Source: [Phormidium] sp. LEGE 05292
GTDB lineage: Bacteria > Cyanobacteriota > Cyanobacteriia > Cyanobacteriales > Aerosakkonemataceae
Assembly: GCF_015207735.1 (NCBI RefSeq)
Contig: NZ_JADEWG010000022.1
Location: 1-64,000 of the forward strand
Reading direction: 5' to 3'
DNA length: 64,000 bases
The stretch's first letter is position 1. The number at the start of each line of letters is the position of its first letter. Below the pieces are notes generated by a model that worked only from the letters and a program-made list of their open reading frames with translations, was not told the DNA's origin and did no database searches. Made by a program: the position numbers and the translations under genes. Shown here piece by piece: positions 26,796 to 35,291 of the stretch.

Positions 26796-26899
26796 ATACC
26801 AATTCTCCGTAAAATTGAGCTTAATCATTGCCCCTCCCCGTAGACGGGGAGGGGTTTGGGGTGGGGTGAATTAAGCGCATCTTCATAAAGAATTGGTAT
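26796..26899. mobile_element. MITE-like 104-bp element with terminal inverted repeats
   Basis: The ends are perfect 11-bp inverted repeats: ATACCAATTCT (26796-26806) and AGAATTGGTAT (26889-26899). Subterminal sequence is also mirrored (GCTTAAT and ATTAAGC). The centre is a strong palindrome, CCCCTCCCCG-TAGA-CGGGGAGGGG. No coding capacity. It resembles small non-autonomous elements common in cyanobacteria. No target duplication could be defined with confidence. Confidence 0.65.
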
Positions 26900-26976
26900 T
26901 AAGTTAAAGCGCATCTAAATTGTATATTTTTAGTGTTAAGCAAAAACCGTCTATCCCTCTCCCCATCCCCCCATCA

Positions 26977-27018
26977 CCCCATCAGCCTAAATATTCAATT
27001 TAAATGCGTAGCAGTTTA
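26977..27018. repeat. Dispersed 42-bp repeat, copy B
   Basis: Copy of the sequence at 11-52 with 3 differences in 42 bases. Here too it follows CCCCATC-like units. Confidence 0.7.
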
Positions 27019-27184
27019 GTAGGATTTGTAGCGAGGATAATCCTATATTTTTGTTTAAATTATTGAGATTAAAAGCCGATCGCATTTTATGCGATTCTGT
27101 AACTCTGAAAAAAGCGATTAGTTTGTGTAATTGGGTACATTTTATTTTTCTTATACAGGGGAGAACTCCTTGCCAACAGTGATA

Positions 27185-28747
27185 TTATTCGGTTGTATCG
27201 GGAGTTTTACCTTGCACTCCTTTAAGAATCCGAGAAAGTTCGCTTTTTTCATCAACACTAATTCGAGAAGGTGAACCACTAATAATTCTTTCAAAGTTGC
27301 GGAATGTGTCTTTAATTTCAGGGCCTTTCTCACTAATTGTATATTCTCGAATGCCTTTATCATGCCAGGAACCACGCATTTTAAAGACGTTGATGGCACG
27401 GGACATTTCGCCGCGAATTTCTACATATTGCAGCATTAAAATTGTGTCTGTAATTGTGGAAATATGGGAATCAGTGATAGAATGTGAACCCATAAATTGA
27501 TCGGTAGTGTTGGTGAAAAAGCCTGTTATTTCTTCTTGTTTAGCAAAACCAGTTACACCAATGACAAATTGACGAAAGGCATTGTTACTAACACCTCTGG
27601 CTAAAGCTGATAAGGAGTCGATCGCAATTCTGGAAGGTTTAAATTGAGCAATTTCTAACTTTATTATCTGTAAATGGTCTTCTAATCCTGCTGATTCTGG
27701 GTAAGCACAAATGATTTTTAATAAACCTTTTTGTTCTAAATCTTCAAAGTCTATACCCCAAGAATAAGCGTTGCGGGAAAGTTGGGCGCGAGATTCTTCA
27801 TAAGCAAACAGAATTGCTCTTTCACCACGCATACAAGCGTCTTGTAAAAATTTACTAACTAACAGGGTTTTACCTGTACCTGTAGCTCCTGTTGCTAAAA
27901 TAATTGAATCTTTGAAGAAACCGCCACCACACATTTCATCTAAAGTTTTTACACCAGAAGATACTCTGGTGTTAGATGAACGTTGGGTTAAGCGCATTGC
28001 TCCTAATGGGAAGATGTTAATACCTTCACCAGTAATTGTGAAGGGATATTCGCCTTTCATGTGAGTAGTACCGCGCAATTTTAAGATTTCAATTGTGCGA
28101 CGACGGCGTTCTCCTTCTAACACATTACGGACAATTGCTACGTTATCAGAAACGAATTCTTCAACACCAAAACGCGCTACAGGGCCATATTCTTGTTCGC
28201 GTTCTGTGGTCATAATTGTAGTAACACCAACTTGTTTTAATCTAGCGACTAAGCGAAAGATTTCTCGGCGCACTACAGAGGCGGCATCATATTGTTGAAA
28301 TACGGCAGTTACGGAATCAATAGAAACTCTTCTAGCTTTATATTTACGAATTGCATATTGTAGTCTTTCTATTAAGGCGGAAAGGTCAAAACTGCCGACT
28401 ACATCTTGTCCTTCTGGATCTGGGGAAGCGTCTAATATAAATAGTTTTCCGTCATCTATTAGTTGTTGTAAATCCCAACCAAAACTGGAGGCGTTTTTGA
28501 TAATATCTGTGGGGGATTCTTCAAAGGTGACAAATACGCCTGCTTCATCAAAATTAATGATGCCATTGTAAAGAAATTGAATAGCGAGTAAGGTTTTGCC
28601 AGTACCGGATGTACCGCTGACTAATGTGGTTCTACCAATTGGTAAACCGCCATGACTGATGTCATCAAATCCCTCGATGAGGGTACGAATTTTTTCGACT
28701 CCTATTTTCACTCGATTTGGTTGTTTATTTTGACTACTTTTACTCAT
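27185..28747 (-). CDS. kaiC: Circadian clock ATPase/kinase KaiC
   Basis: A 520-residue double-domain RecA-like ATPase, the core of the circadian oscillator. CI has Walker A GTSGTGKT and CII has GATGTGKT, each with paired catalytic Glu residues (TFEES, AYEES). The phosphorylation pair lies in ITDSHISTITD, at Ser430 and Thr431 here (431/432 in Synechococcus). The C-terminal A-loop and tail (MRGSWHDKGIREY to the end) for KaiA binding are present. It autophosphorylates when bound by KaiA and dephosphorylates when KaiB sequesters KaiA. It lies 94 bases after kaiB on the same strand, so either co-transcription or an own promoter is possible. Confidence 0.98.
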   Translation of the reverse strand: MSKSSQNKQPNRVKIGVEKIRTLIEGFDDISHGGLPIGRTTLVSGTSGTGKTLLAIQFLYNGIINFDEAGVFVTFEESPTDIIKNASSFGWDLQQLIDDGKLFILDASPDPEGQDVVGSFDLSALIERLQYAIRKYKARRVSIDSVTAVFQQYDAASVVRREIFRLVARLKQVGVTTIMTTEREQEYGPVARFGVEEFVSDNVAIVRNVLEGERRRRTIEILKLRGTTHMKGEYPFTITGEGINIFPLGAMRLTQRSSNTRVSSGVKTLDEMCGGGFFKDSIILATGATGTGKTLLVSKFLQDACMRGERAILFAYEESRAQLSRNAYSWGIDFEDLEQKGLLKIICAYPESAGLEDHLQIIKLEIAQFKPSRIAIDSLSALARGVSNNAFRQFVIGVTGFAKQEEITGFFTNTTDQFMGSHSITDSHISTITDTILMLQYVEIRGEMSRAINVFKMRGSWHDKGIREYTISEKGPEIKDTFRNFERIISGSPSRISVDEKSELSRILKGVQGKTPDTTE

Positions 28748-28841
28748 TGTTTGGCTCGTAAGAGATAAAATATATTACTATAAACCAGGGTCGGGATTAT
28801 AGCTTACCATAAAACGGTCTATAGAGATGAAAGAATAGACT

Positions 28842-29159
28842 CTATAGTTCTAATTGTTCTTCTTCTCTCAGTTCTTCATAAAGTAAATCTAACCCAATTA
28901 ATACTTTTTCTCGATCGGAAAGGTCGCCAATTATTTTTCGTACTGGTGGAGGGAGGATTTTAGCGAGGGTAGGAGTAGCTAAAATTTTATCTTCTTCTGC
29001 TAGTTGAGGATTTTTTAATACATCAATAACTTTCAGGGCATAGACACCTTGAAACTCTTCTTCCAGGATGTTCTTTAGTGTTTTTAAAGCCCTGACGGAG
29101 TTAGGGGTATTTCCCGCAACATAAAGTTTGAGAACGTAGGTTTTTTTGAGCGGATTCAT
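28842..29159 (-). CDS. kaiB: Circadian clock protein KaiB
   Basis: The 105-residue fold-switching clock protein binds the KaiC CI ring and captures KaiA in the night phase. The sequence [20 protein letters not shown] and [20 protein letters not shown] is the conserved KaiB core, ending in the typical acidic tail ([11 protein letters not shown]). Length and composition are those of true KaiB rather than the longer KaiB-like domain of SasA. It lies between kaiA (58 bases upstream) and kaiC. Confidence 0.98.
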   Translation of the reverse strand: MNPLKKTYVLKLYVAGNTPNSVRALKTLKNILEEEFQGVYALKVIDVLKNPQLAEEDKILATPTLAKILPPPVRKIIGDLSDREKVLIGLDLLYEELREEEQLEL

Positions 29160-29217
29160 AAATCAAGTTCTGTTTAAAATGATACGAGGTATAGACTAAA
29201 CTTAAACAAGTTGGTTT

Positions 29218-30183
29218 TCAAGAGTCTTTTGGTAACGAACGTCGATACATTTCACAAAGATGAGCGATGACATCGATTAAGGTGAGGCGGTAATCTAGGA
29301 GGATTTCATCGCCGCGCCCTTCAAGTTTTAGTTGTTTAGAAATTTCATCCATCAACTCCATGTGAATCTCTACGATATAAGTAACTGAAATATCTGCAAA
29401 GAAAGCTACATTTACGAATTCATCAATTTTTTGATTGAGATTGCTATTTCCGACAAAGTATTCTAAGACGATTTGCCGATATGCGGATTTGAGATTGGCG
29501 ATGAACTCGTGTCTTTCTGCTGAAGGAAGGTTGCGGAAAAAGTTTTGGGGGTTTCGCTTGTAATACACACCTAAGTATCCTAATCGTTCCTTCAGTTTCT
29601 CAGCTAGTCGGCGCTGTTGCTGAAGCAGAACGTTTTCTTCCTCTGGAATGGTATCAGCATCGGAGTTAGTTTTACACCAAGGGGCTACAGAGGAGAGCTT
29701 GAGGAAGTTGGCGATCGCCTCATCAATATAATGGCTTATATGACTAAGTTGGCTGTAGTAGACTTCAACAGCAGCAGCGTGATAAAAAAAGCTCCCTTCT
29801 CCTGATGTTAGCTCTTTGGCAGGGCTTTTTGGCGCTTCGGCAATCGCAGTTTCTCGATTTTCATTGTTTTTATAATCATCGGGTGATTCTGGTGCTGGCT
29901 GGCTAAGAGAACTATTGTCTGTGGCTGGTGAATCTGGCTTTAAGATGACTAACGGTAGGAGTGTTCCCTGCGCGTATAGTTGATTAACTAATGGCAGTAA
30001 ATCAGGGCCATCCTCTAAAATTAGGCAATCTAAGATTTGCTTTTCCTGTTCAACAAATTGTAAAAACTCCGCTTGTGATTGATGACTAGTCAGCACGTAG
30101 CGTTCGCCGCTTAAATAATGCTGAAGCGATCGCGCCAGAGTCTCAGAATCAAGTAATGTACAGATAGTAAGTGACAATCGCAC
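29218..30183 (-). CDS. kaiA: Circadian clock protein KaiA
   Basis: A 321-residue, full-length KaiA. The N-terminal pseudo-receiver (LTICTLLDSETLARSLQHYL, ILDCLILEDGPDLLPLV) lacks a phospho-acceptor pocket. A variable linker rich in Ser, Pro and Asn follows (about 95-150). The C-terminal four-helix domain contains RLGYLGVYYKRNP and FIANLKSAYRQIVLEYF, the KaiC-tail-binding region. KaiA stimulates KaiC autophosphorylation. Many filamentous species have only the short C-terminal form, so full length is worth noting. The start is GTG 30183. Confidence 0.95.
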   Translation of the reverse strand: MRLSLTICTLLDSETLARSLQHYLSGERYVLTSHQSQAEFLQFVEQEKQILDCLILEDGPDLLPLVNQLYAQGTLLPLVILKPDSPATDNSSLSQPAPESPDDYKNNENRETAIAEAPKSPAKELTSGEGSFFYHAAAVEVYYSQLSHISHYIDEAIANFLKLSSVAPWCKTNSDADTIPEEENVLLQQQRRLAEKLKERLGYLGVYYKRNPQNFFRNLPSAERHEFIANLKSAYRQIVLEYFVGNSNLNQKIDEFVNVAFFADISVTYIVEIHMELMDEISKQLKLEGRGDEILLDYRLTLIDVIAHLCEMYRRSLPKDS

Positions 30184-30545
30184 TCTTGTTTTCGCTATAA
30201 AGGTTAAATCGTTGTATAATGCCGACCTGGGTTCAGGGGGCGTTGCGTGAATAATTCAACACAATCTTTAACATTAAGCTAACATTTGTTGAATTGTCAT
30301 TAATTGTAATTGCCCAGACATAAGTAATTTTAACGCTGGGGTCATAATTGAGATAGGCTCGCTTAAAACGTCCTTAACTATACGGATTTACTTCAACCCT
30401 GCTACAGTTTTGCTTCCACTCTAAACTAGAGACATCGCCTACCCTCGCTGTAGCCATTGAGTAGGGAATAGAGAAACTAACCACAGAAATTGAGTGAGGG
30501 AGGCAATTCCAGCTGTTTTACCCGGTCAGCGAGAAAGCTTACGCT
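30184..30545. promoter_or_regulatory. Divergent control region between kaiA and the CBS-kinase gene
   Basis: 362 bases separate kaiA (minus) from the kinase gene (plus), so promoters for both must lie here. A possible minus-strand -10 (TATAGC) lies about 15 bases from the kaiA GTG. I see no repeats or additional open frame with good support. Confidence 0.45.
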
Positions 30546-33500
30546 ATGCCAAGCCCAGATGTCAAAGAATTTATCGCGTTTGTTCCCAGTTGCACCCAGA
30601 GGACTACTTTGGGAAAGATACTGGATATTTTCCAGCAAAACGAGTGCGATCGGATTGTAGTAGTGAGCGAAGAAGATATTCCTTTAGGAGTATTGCATTT
30701 GTATAGTCTACTACCTTACTTGCGAGAAAGAAAGGGGAAAAAATCCCTAGATACTTTGTCAAAAACTGCTAAAAAACTGGAAACTCAGGAAAAAGCTGTT
30801 TCCTCTCGTTCTCAGGGGATAGCCAGTCAATCCAGTTTACTCCAGCCTTTATCAAAATTAGATTCATCAATCATCACCCCATTGACTACTGTACCTGCGG
30901 AATTTAGTTTGCAGGATTTTTGGCCTTATCTCCGAAATGTAATTTCCCGGTTAGGCAAAACTCAAAATTTGGGTTTAGTTAATTTGGCAGGTAAATTTTT
31001 AGGACTGCTGGATATTCAACGTTTGTTGGAATTTATTGCTACTGATTTATCGACGTTGCAATTAAATCAGGAATCACTGAATTTAGCTAAAGTAGCACTG
31101 ACAAATCAGAAAAATTTGCCGAATGAAGTAGCAGCGTTGAATTCCCTAATTCAACTTTTAGAAAAGCTACCTTTGCCTTTAATGCTGCAAACTGGTAATG
31201 GTCAATCAGTAAAACAAAATTTGGCTTGGCGACAATATTTTGATTCCCTGCAAGATGCTGATTGGCTACGAAAAGAAATTGCGGAATTATTGGAGTTTTT
31301 GCCATCACAAGAACAGGGTAAATTTCAACACGCAGTTCATTATTACACGGAGAAAACAAGTAATTGTAACGATAATCAAGAAGAAAGATTTGCTACACCT
31401 GTTTCTTTACCTAAGTTGTGCCAGTTAGGGAATAATCCTGATAGCTGCACTTGTGTTTGTCCGATGCAAAATGGAACGGAAAGAGTTTGGCAGTTTGTGA
31501 AAATCCCTTTGGGTAATGTTTTTTATAACCCCGATTTATCGCCAAAAGAAACAAATTTATCAATAGATTTTTCTCAACCAAATGAGTTTCGGTTAGCTAA
31601 CTTAATTTCGAGAAATATGTTGGGGGAACCCAGAGATAATACAACCCCAGCATCACCGAAGAATTTATTAGGAAATGATTTGTGGTTAGTGTTGGCGCAG
31701 GATGTCACTGAGTCGCACCAAGTAGCTAAGGAATTGGCGGCTAAAAATGCGGATTTAATGCAATTAAACCGTTTGAAAGATGAGTTTTTAGCTTGTATTA
31801 GTCATGAACTAAAAACACCGTTAACGGCTATTTTAGGGTTGTCGAGTTTGTTGAAAGATCAAGTGTTAGGAGAATTGAACGATCGCCAAGCGCGTTATAC
31901 CAGGTTAATTCATCAAAGTGGTCGTCATTTAATGACCATCGTTAATGATATTTTAGACTTAACTCGAATGGAAACTGGACAGCTAGAGTTAATGTTAGCA
32001 CCAGTGGATATTCAGGCGGTGTGCGATCGAGCCTATCAACAATCCCGCCAAATCCATTTAAGCAGAAAAAGCGGCGATCTAGACGACTTGAATTCTAACG
32101 AACCAGAAACCAAGTTTATCTTATCAATTGAACCAAGATTAGATAGCTTAGTTGCTGATGAAATGCGTCTGCGACAAATGCTAGTTCACCTATTATCTAA
32201 CGCCCTTAAATTTACCGAAGTTACAGGAGAAATTGGCTTAAGAGTAAGTTACTGGGAAGGTTGGATTGCTTTTACAGTTTGGGATACAGGAATTGGCATT
32301 CCTGAAGACAAACAACACCTAATTTTTCAGAAATTTCAACAATTAGAAAATCCCTTAACTCGTCAGTTTGAAGGAACAGGTTTAGGATTAGTTTTAACCC
32401 AACGTTTAGCGCGATTGCATGGGGGAGATGTTAGCTTTACTTCTAAACCTGGAAGCGGTAGTGAATTTACTTTGCTTTTACCTCCTAGTCCTCCCAATAG
32501 TCATTGGGAAATAGAAACAGAAGAAAAAGGAGAAAAATTCTCATTTAATGGAACTGGTATTAATACAACAACTAATTTATCGATTAATAATATTTCTTCT
32601 CGCTTAGTTTTAGTTGTAGAATCTATTCCCAGATTAATTGAAGATTTAAGCCAACAACTTTCTAGTTTAGGTTATCGGATTGTAATTGCTCGTTCGGGAA
32701 CTGAAGCTTTAGAAAAAGCCCGAAGATTACAGCCTTTTGCTATTTTCTTAAATCCTCTATTACCTTTGCTTTCTGGTTGGGATGTCTTAACTTTATTAAA
32801 AGCATCTCCCCAAACTCAACATATCCCCGTAGTTGTGACTGCTAGCAGAGGAGAAAAAGAATATGCTTATGGCAAACGTGCAGATGGCTTTTTGTCTTTA
32901 CCAGTCCAACCAGATAGCCTCAAACAAAGTTTAGAAAAAATAACTCTCCCTGCAAAAATTTCACAACAACAGTCAACAAACACTAGTTTGACAATTCTGC
33001 GTCTCAATGCGGGTGAGAAAAATTTGGAGTTGCGAATTAATAGTATTAATTCATCGCCAAATTCTGATTCTGATTTGAGTAACCTATTACATCAACATAA
33101 TTATCGAGTCCTAGAAGCTGATGATTTAGTTCAAGCAGAATTGCTAGCGAGAATTTGGCAACCTCATGTAGTTTTATTAGAAGGTAAAATTGTCGAACCG
33201 GAAAGCTACTTAGAACAATTCATTGAATACCAAGCTTTAGCTAGTCTCCCGTTAGTAACGATGGATGAAACTACGACTCACGCAGCTTTACAAGTAGGAC
33301 ATAAACAAGAAAATACGACTTTACAAGTATATCCTTGTTTGGGGGTTAATGACGCTTTGCCAGAAGCTAATATTTTGCTACAAGCAATCCAAGTTGCTGC
33401 GGGTATTAGCTGCAAATTAACTATTTTGGTGGTTGATATTTCCACAATGCCAGATTTAGGCAGAAGTTTTACTAATGAACACCAAAATCAATGTCAAGGG

Positions 33501-34019
33501 GTAAATGATAAAAAACGGACAGAATGGTTGCAAGCTTTAATTCAATATTTACAAACGGCTGGTTTGAGAGTTGTTACTGGTCAATGTTGGGCAGAAGTTT
33601 TACGACAAGCACAACATTGTAGTGTAGATTTACTGCTAATTGACTTGGGTAATAGTACACCAAATTCAACTTTAGTAAAAGCCCTTAGTGATTTACGTCA
33701 AGTAGCCCAAAGACCTCCGACAGTAGTGTTAGTTAGACAAGCCGGAAAACCTCAGACTGATGGAACAAATAATAGTCAAAATTCTGCCGATGAATTAAGT
33801 ACTTATCATCGGGAAAAAACACATTACCAAATAGATTTTTGGGCTTCTACTTTGGGTGATGTAGCAACTAGTATTTTGCCTAGTTCAATTGCAATGGAAG
33901 ATTTATTGAATCAAATTAGACATATATTGTTGCAGGCAAATTCTTCTGGTTCTAATCCGCAAATATGTGTAAATAAATTAGTAAAAACTTATCAACAAAC
34001 GCGATCGAGTGATTTGTAA
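30546..34019 (+). CDS. CBS-domain hybrid histidine kinase with degenerate receivers
   Basis: A 1157-residue soluble protein. Residues 1-165 resemble a CBS pair (FIAFVPSCTQRTTLGKILDI; DRIVVVSEEDIPLGVLHL; later LVNLAGKFLGLLDIQRL), then a PAS-like region to about 390. HisKA has its His in FLACISHELKTPLTAI (about 421). The HATPase domain has HLLSNALKF, WDTGIGIPEDK and GTGLGLVLTQRL. Three receiver-like modules follow at about 685-805, 815-935 and 955-1075. In the first the acidic pair reads VES and the acceptor Asp is Asn (FLNPLLPLLSGWD); in the second it is Glu (VLLEGKIVEP). These look like pseudo-receivers. Adenine-nucleotide sensing through CBS is inference. It is divergent from kaiA. Confidence 0.85.
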   Translation: MPSPDVKEFIAFVPSCTQRTTLGKILDIFQQNECDRIVVVSEEDIPLGVLHLYSLLPYLRERKGKKSLDTLSKTAKKLETQEKAVSSRSQGIASQSSLLQPLSKLDSSIITPLTTVPAEFSLQDFWPYLRNVISRLGKTQNLGLVNLAGKFLGLLDIQRLLEFIATDLSTLQLNQESLNLAKVALTNQKNLPNEVAALNSLIQLLEKLPLPLMLQTGNGQSVKQNLAWRQYFDSLQDADWLRKEIAELLEFLPSQEQGKFQHAVHYYTEKTSNCNDNQEERFATPVSLPKLCQLGNNPDSCTCVCPMQNGTERVWQFVKIPLGNVFYNPDLSPKETNLSIDFSQPNEFRLANLISRNMLGEPRDNTTPASPKNLLGNDLWLVLAQDVTESHQVAKELAAKNADLMQLNRLKDEFLACISHELKTPLTAILGLSSLLKDQVLGELNDRQARYTRLIHQSGRHLMTIVNDILDLTRMETGQLELMLAPVDIQAVCDRAYQQSRQIHLSRKSGDLDDLNSNEPETKFILSIEPRLDSLVADEMRLRQMLVHLLSNALKFTEVTGEIGLRVSYWEGWIAFTVWDTGIGIPEDKQHLIFQKFQQLENPLTRQFEGTGLGLVLTQRLARLHGGDVSFTSKPGSGSEFTLLLPPSPPNSHWEIETEEKGEKFSFNGTGINTTTNLSINNISSRLVLVVESIPRLIEDLSQQLSSLGYRIVIARSGTEALEKARRLQPFAIFLNPLLPLLSGWDVLTLLKASPQTQHIPVVVTASRGEKEYAYGKRADGFLSLPVQPDSLKQSLEKITLPAKISQQQSTNTSLTILRLNAGEKNLELRINSINSSPNSDSDLSNLLHQHNYRVLEADDLVQAELLARIWQPHVVLLEGKIVEPESYLEQFIEYQALASLPLVTMDETTTHAALQVGHKQENTTLQVYPCLGVNDALPEANILLQAIQVAAGISCKLTILVVDISTMPDLGRSFTNEHQNQCQGVNDKKRTEWLQALIQYLQTAGLRVVTGQCWAEVLRQAQHCSVDLLLIDLGNSTPNSTLVKALSDLRQVAQRPPTVVLVRQAGKPQTDGTNNSQNSADELSTYHREKTHYQIDFWASTLGDVATSILPSSIAMEDLLNQIRHILLQANSSGSNPQICVNKLVKTYQQTRSSDL

Positions 34020-34050
34020 TGAGAAGGCGAAAGTCAGATATGCAAAAGAA

Positions 34051-34080
34051 TGTAGAGACGTTGTATACAACGTCTCTACA
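34051..34080. repeat. Perfect 30-bp palindrome, copy 1 (terminator-like)
   Basis: TGTAGAGACGTTGTA is followed directly by its exact reverse complement, then TTCTTTTTT. It lies 31 bases after the kinase stop. It is identical to 54959-54988 and related to 50725-50752 and 55998-56025. Confidence 0.85.
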
Positions 34081-34301
34081 TTCTTTTTTGGAGAGGTCTT
34101 TATATTAAGGCAAGTCGAGCCCTAGTTGAAATGTAACGGAAAATCAACTACAACCCCGCTCCTAATTTGCTTAATTCTTCTTTAACTTAACGGGCGAAAT
34201 TGTTTCAGTTCATCACAAACTCACCCAAATTTTATAATTCAATGGCACTATCTAAAACAGAGGAAGTTTCTTAAGCTTCCGAGTATTAAGGAGCAGCAGA
34301 A

Positions 34302-34931
34302 ATGAAAGAACAAAAAGCTAACCAATACATGGAACTTCTGGAAATTCCCCCAGGATATGTAAATATTATGGGCTATGTGGATGAATCAGAAGTTAATGGC
34401 CCTGGCTGTCGTGCGGTAATTTGGGTACAGGGATGTTTGCGGGAATGTCCGGGTTGTTTTAATCCGGCTTCTTGGTCTTTTGAAATTAATGATTTAGTAT
34501 CTATTGATAGTTTAGTTCACCGAATTTTGAGTAATCCGAAAAATACGGGGGTAACTTTTTCTGGGGGAGAACCTTTTTGGCAAGCCTCGGCTTTAGCTAG
34601 TGTAGCAAAACAAGTCCGGGCGGAAGGGTTAAATGTAATGTCCTTTACTGGTTTTACTTTAGAACAATTGCGCTCGGAATATGCCCCCGCTGGTGCTCAT
34701 GAATTGCTGGAACAACTAGATATACTAATTGATGGCCCTTATGTGCAACATTTGGCTCTACATTCTCCTGATTGTCCGGTAGCTTCTAGTAATCAAAAAG
34801 TTCACGTTTTTAATCCTGCTTTAACAGATAAAATTTCTTGGGCGAGTGACCAAATAGAAATTCACATTATGAAAGATGGAAGTCGGATTGTAACTGGTTA
34901 TTATGGTCAGTTGCAGTTGGATGAGTCGTGA
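34302..34931 (+). CDS. NrdG-like radical SAM activase (4Fe-4S single-cluster type)
   Basis: The 209-residue protein has the activase-type iron-sulfur motif CLRECPGC preceded by CRAVIWVQG, then VTFSGGEPFWQ, as in anaerobic ribonucleotide reductase activators and pyruvate formate-lyase activators. The N terminus (VNIMGYVDESEVNGPG) is also typical. No nrdD or pflB is in the window, so the partner glycyl-radical enzyme is unlinked, or the protein belongs to a related cyanobacterial group of other function. GGAGCAGC precedes ATG 34302. It is monocistronic. Confidence 0.85.
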   Translation: MKEQKANQYMELLEIPPGYVNIMGYVDESEVNGPGCRAVIWVQGCLRECPGCFNPASWSFEINDLVSIDSLVHRILSNPKNTGVTFSGGEPFWQASALASVAKQVRAEGLNVMSFTGFTLEQLRSEYAPAGAHELLEQLDILIDGPYVQHLALHSPDCPVASSNQKVHVFNPALTDKISWASDQIEIHIMKDGSRIVTGYYGQLQLDES

Positions 34932-35291
34932 GGGAAAGGGCAAAAAAGGGCGATCGTGAAATCTTGCACCTGCGATTGCGAGTCCGCCCGGAAATCAATT
35001 TCCGGGCTAATAGCTTAAGTCCATTAAAATGGGCTAAAAGCATAAGAATTCTAAGTATTTAGTCCTCTTAACAGACAAATATGTAGGGACACGGCATCCG
35101 AAATATTTTGCACTAGAAAATAAAGTTAATTATGCCGTGTCCCTACACAACCTTATGCTTGCGTACCAAACAATTGTTTCTTTCATCTATAACGAGCATT
35201 CCCGCCCGTGAACCGCTCTAAAGAGGACTTTCGCTATAAGAAAAGCGAATTGATAAGGCAGGCGGATTGCGGAACTGGTGAAGATCTGAAT
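34932..35291. other. Spacer with two palindromic repeats
   Basis: A 360-base gap. GCCCGGAAAT (34986-34995) and ATTTCCGGGC (34998-35007) form a tight hairpin. GTAGGGACACGGCAT (35083-35097) and ATGCCGTGTCCCTAC (35132-35146) form a 15-bp perfect inverted repeat around 34 bases of AT-rich DNA, a small MITE-like structure. I see no gene. Confidence 0.7.

Larger units (their letters stand above)
26439..27184. other. Long repeat-bearing spacer downstream of kaiC
   Basis: A 746-base stretch without a convincing gene. It holds a 104-bp MITE-like element (26796-26899) and the second copy of the 42-bp dispersed repeat (26977-27018). No clear terminator for kaiC is visible close to 27185. Confidence 0.6.

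Noticed and set aside
30494-30706. Alternative frame overlapping the start of the CBS-kinase gene
   Set aside because: It runs through the first part of the kinase in another frame, gives no recognisable protein, and the kinase frame has a clear domain match.
30546-34019. SasA or CikA as identity of the kinase next to kaiA
   Set aside because: It lacks the KaiB-like N terminus of SasA and the GAF domain of CikA; only kinase core and pseudo-receiver features are shared.
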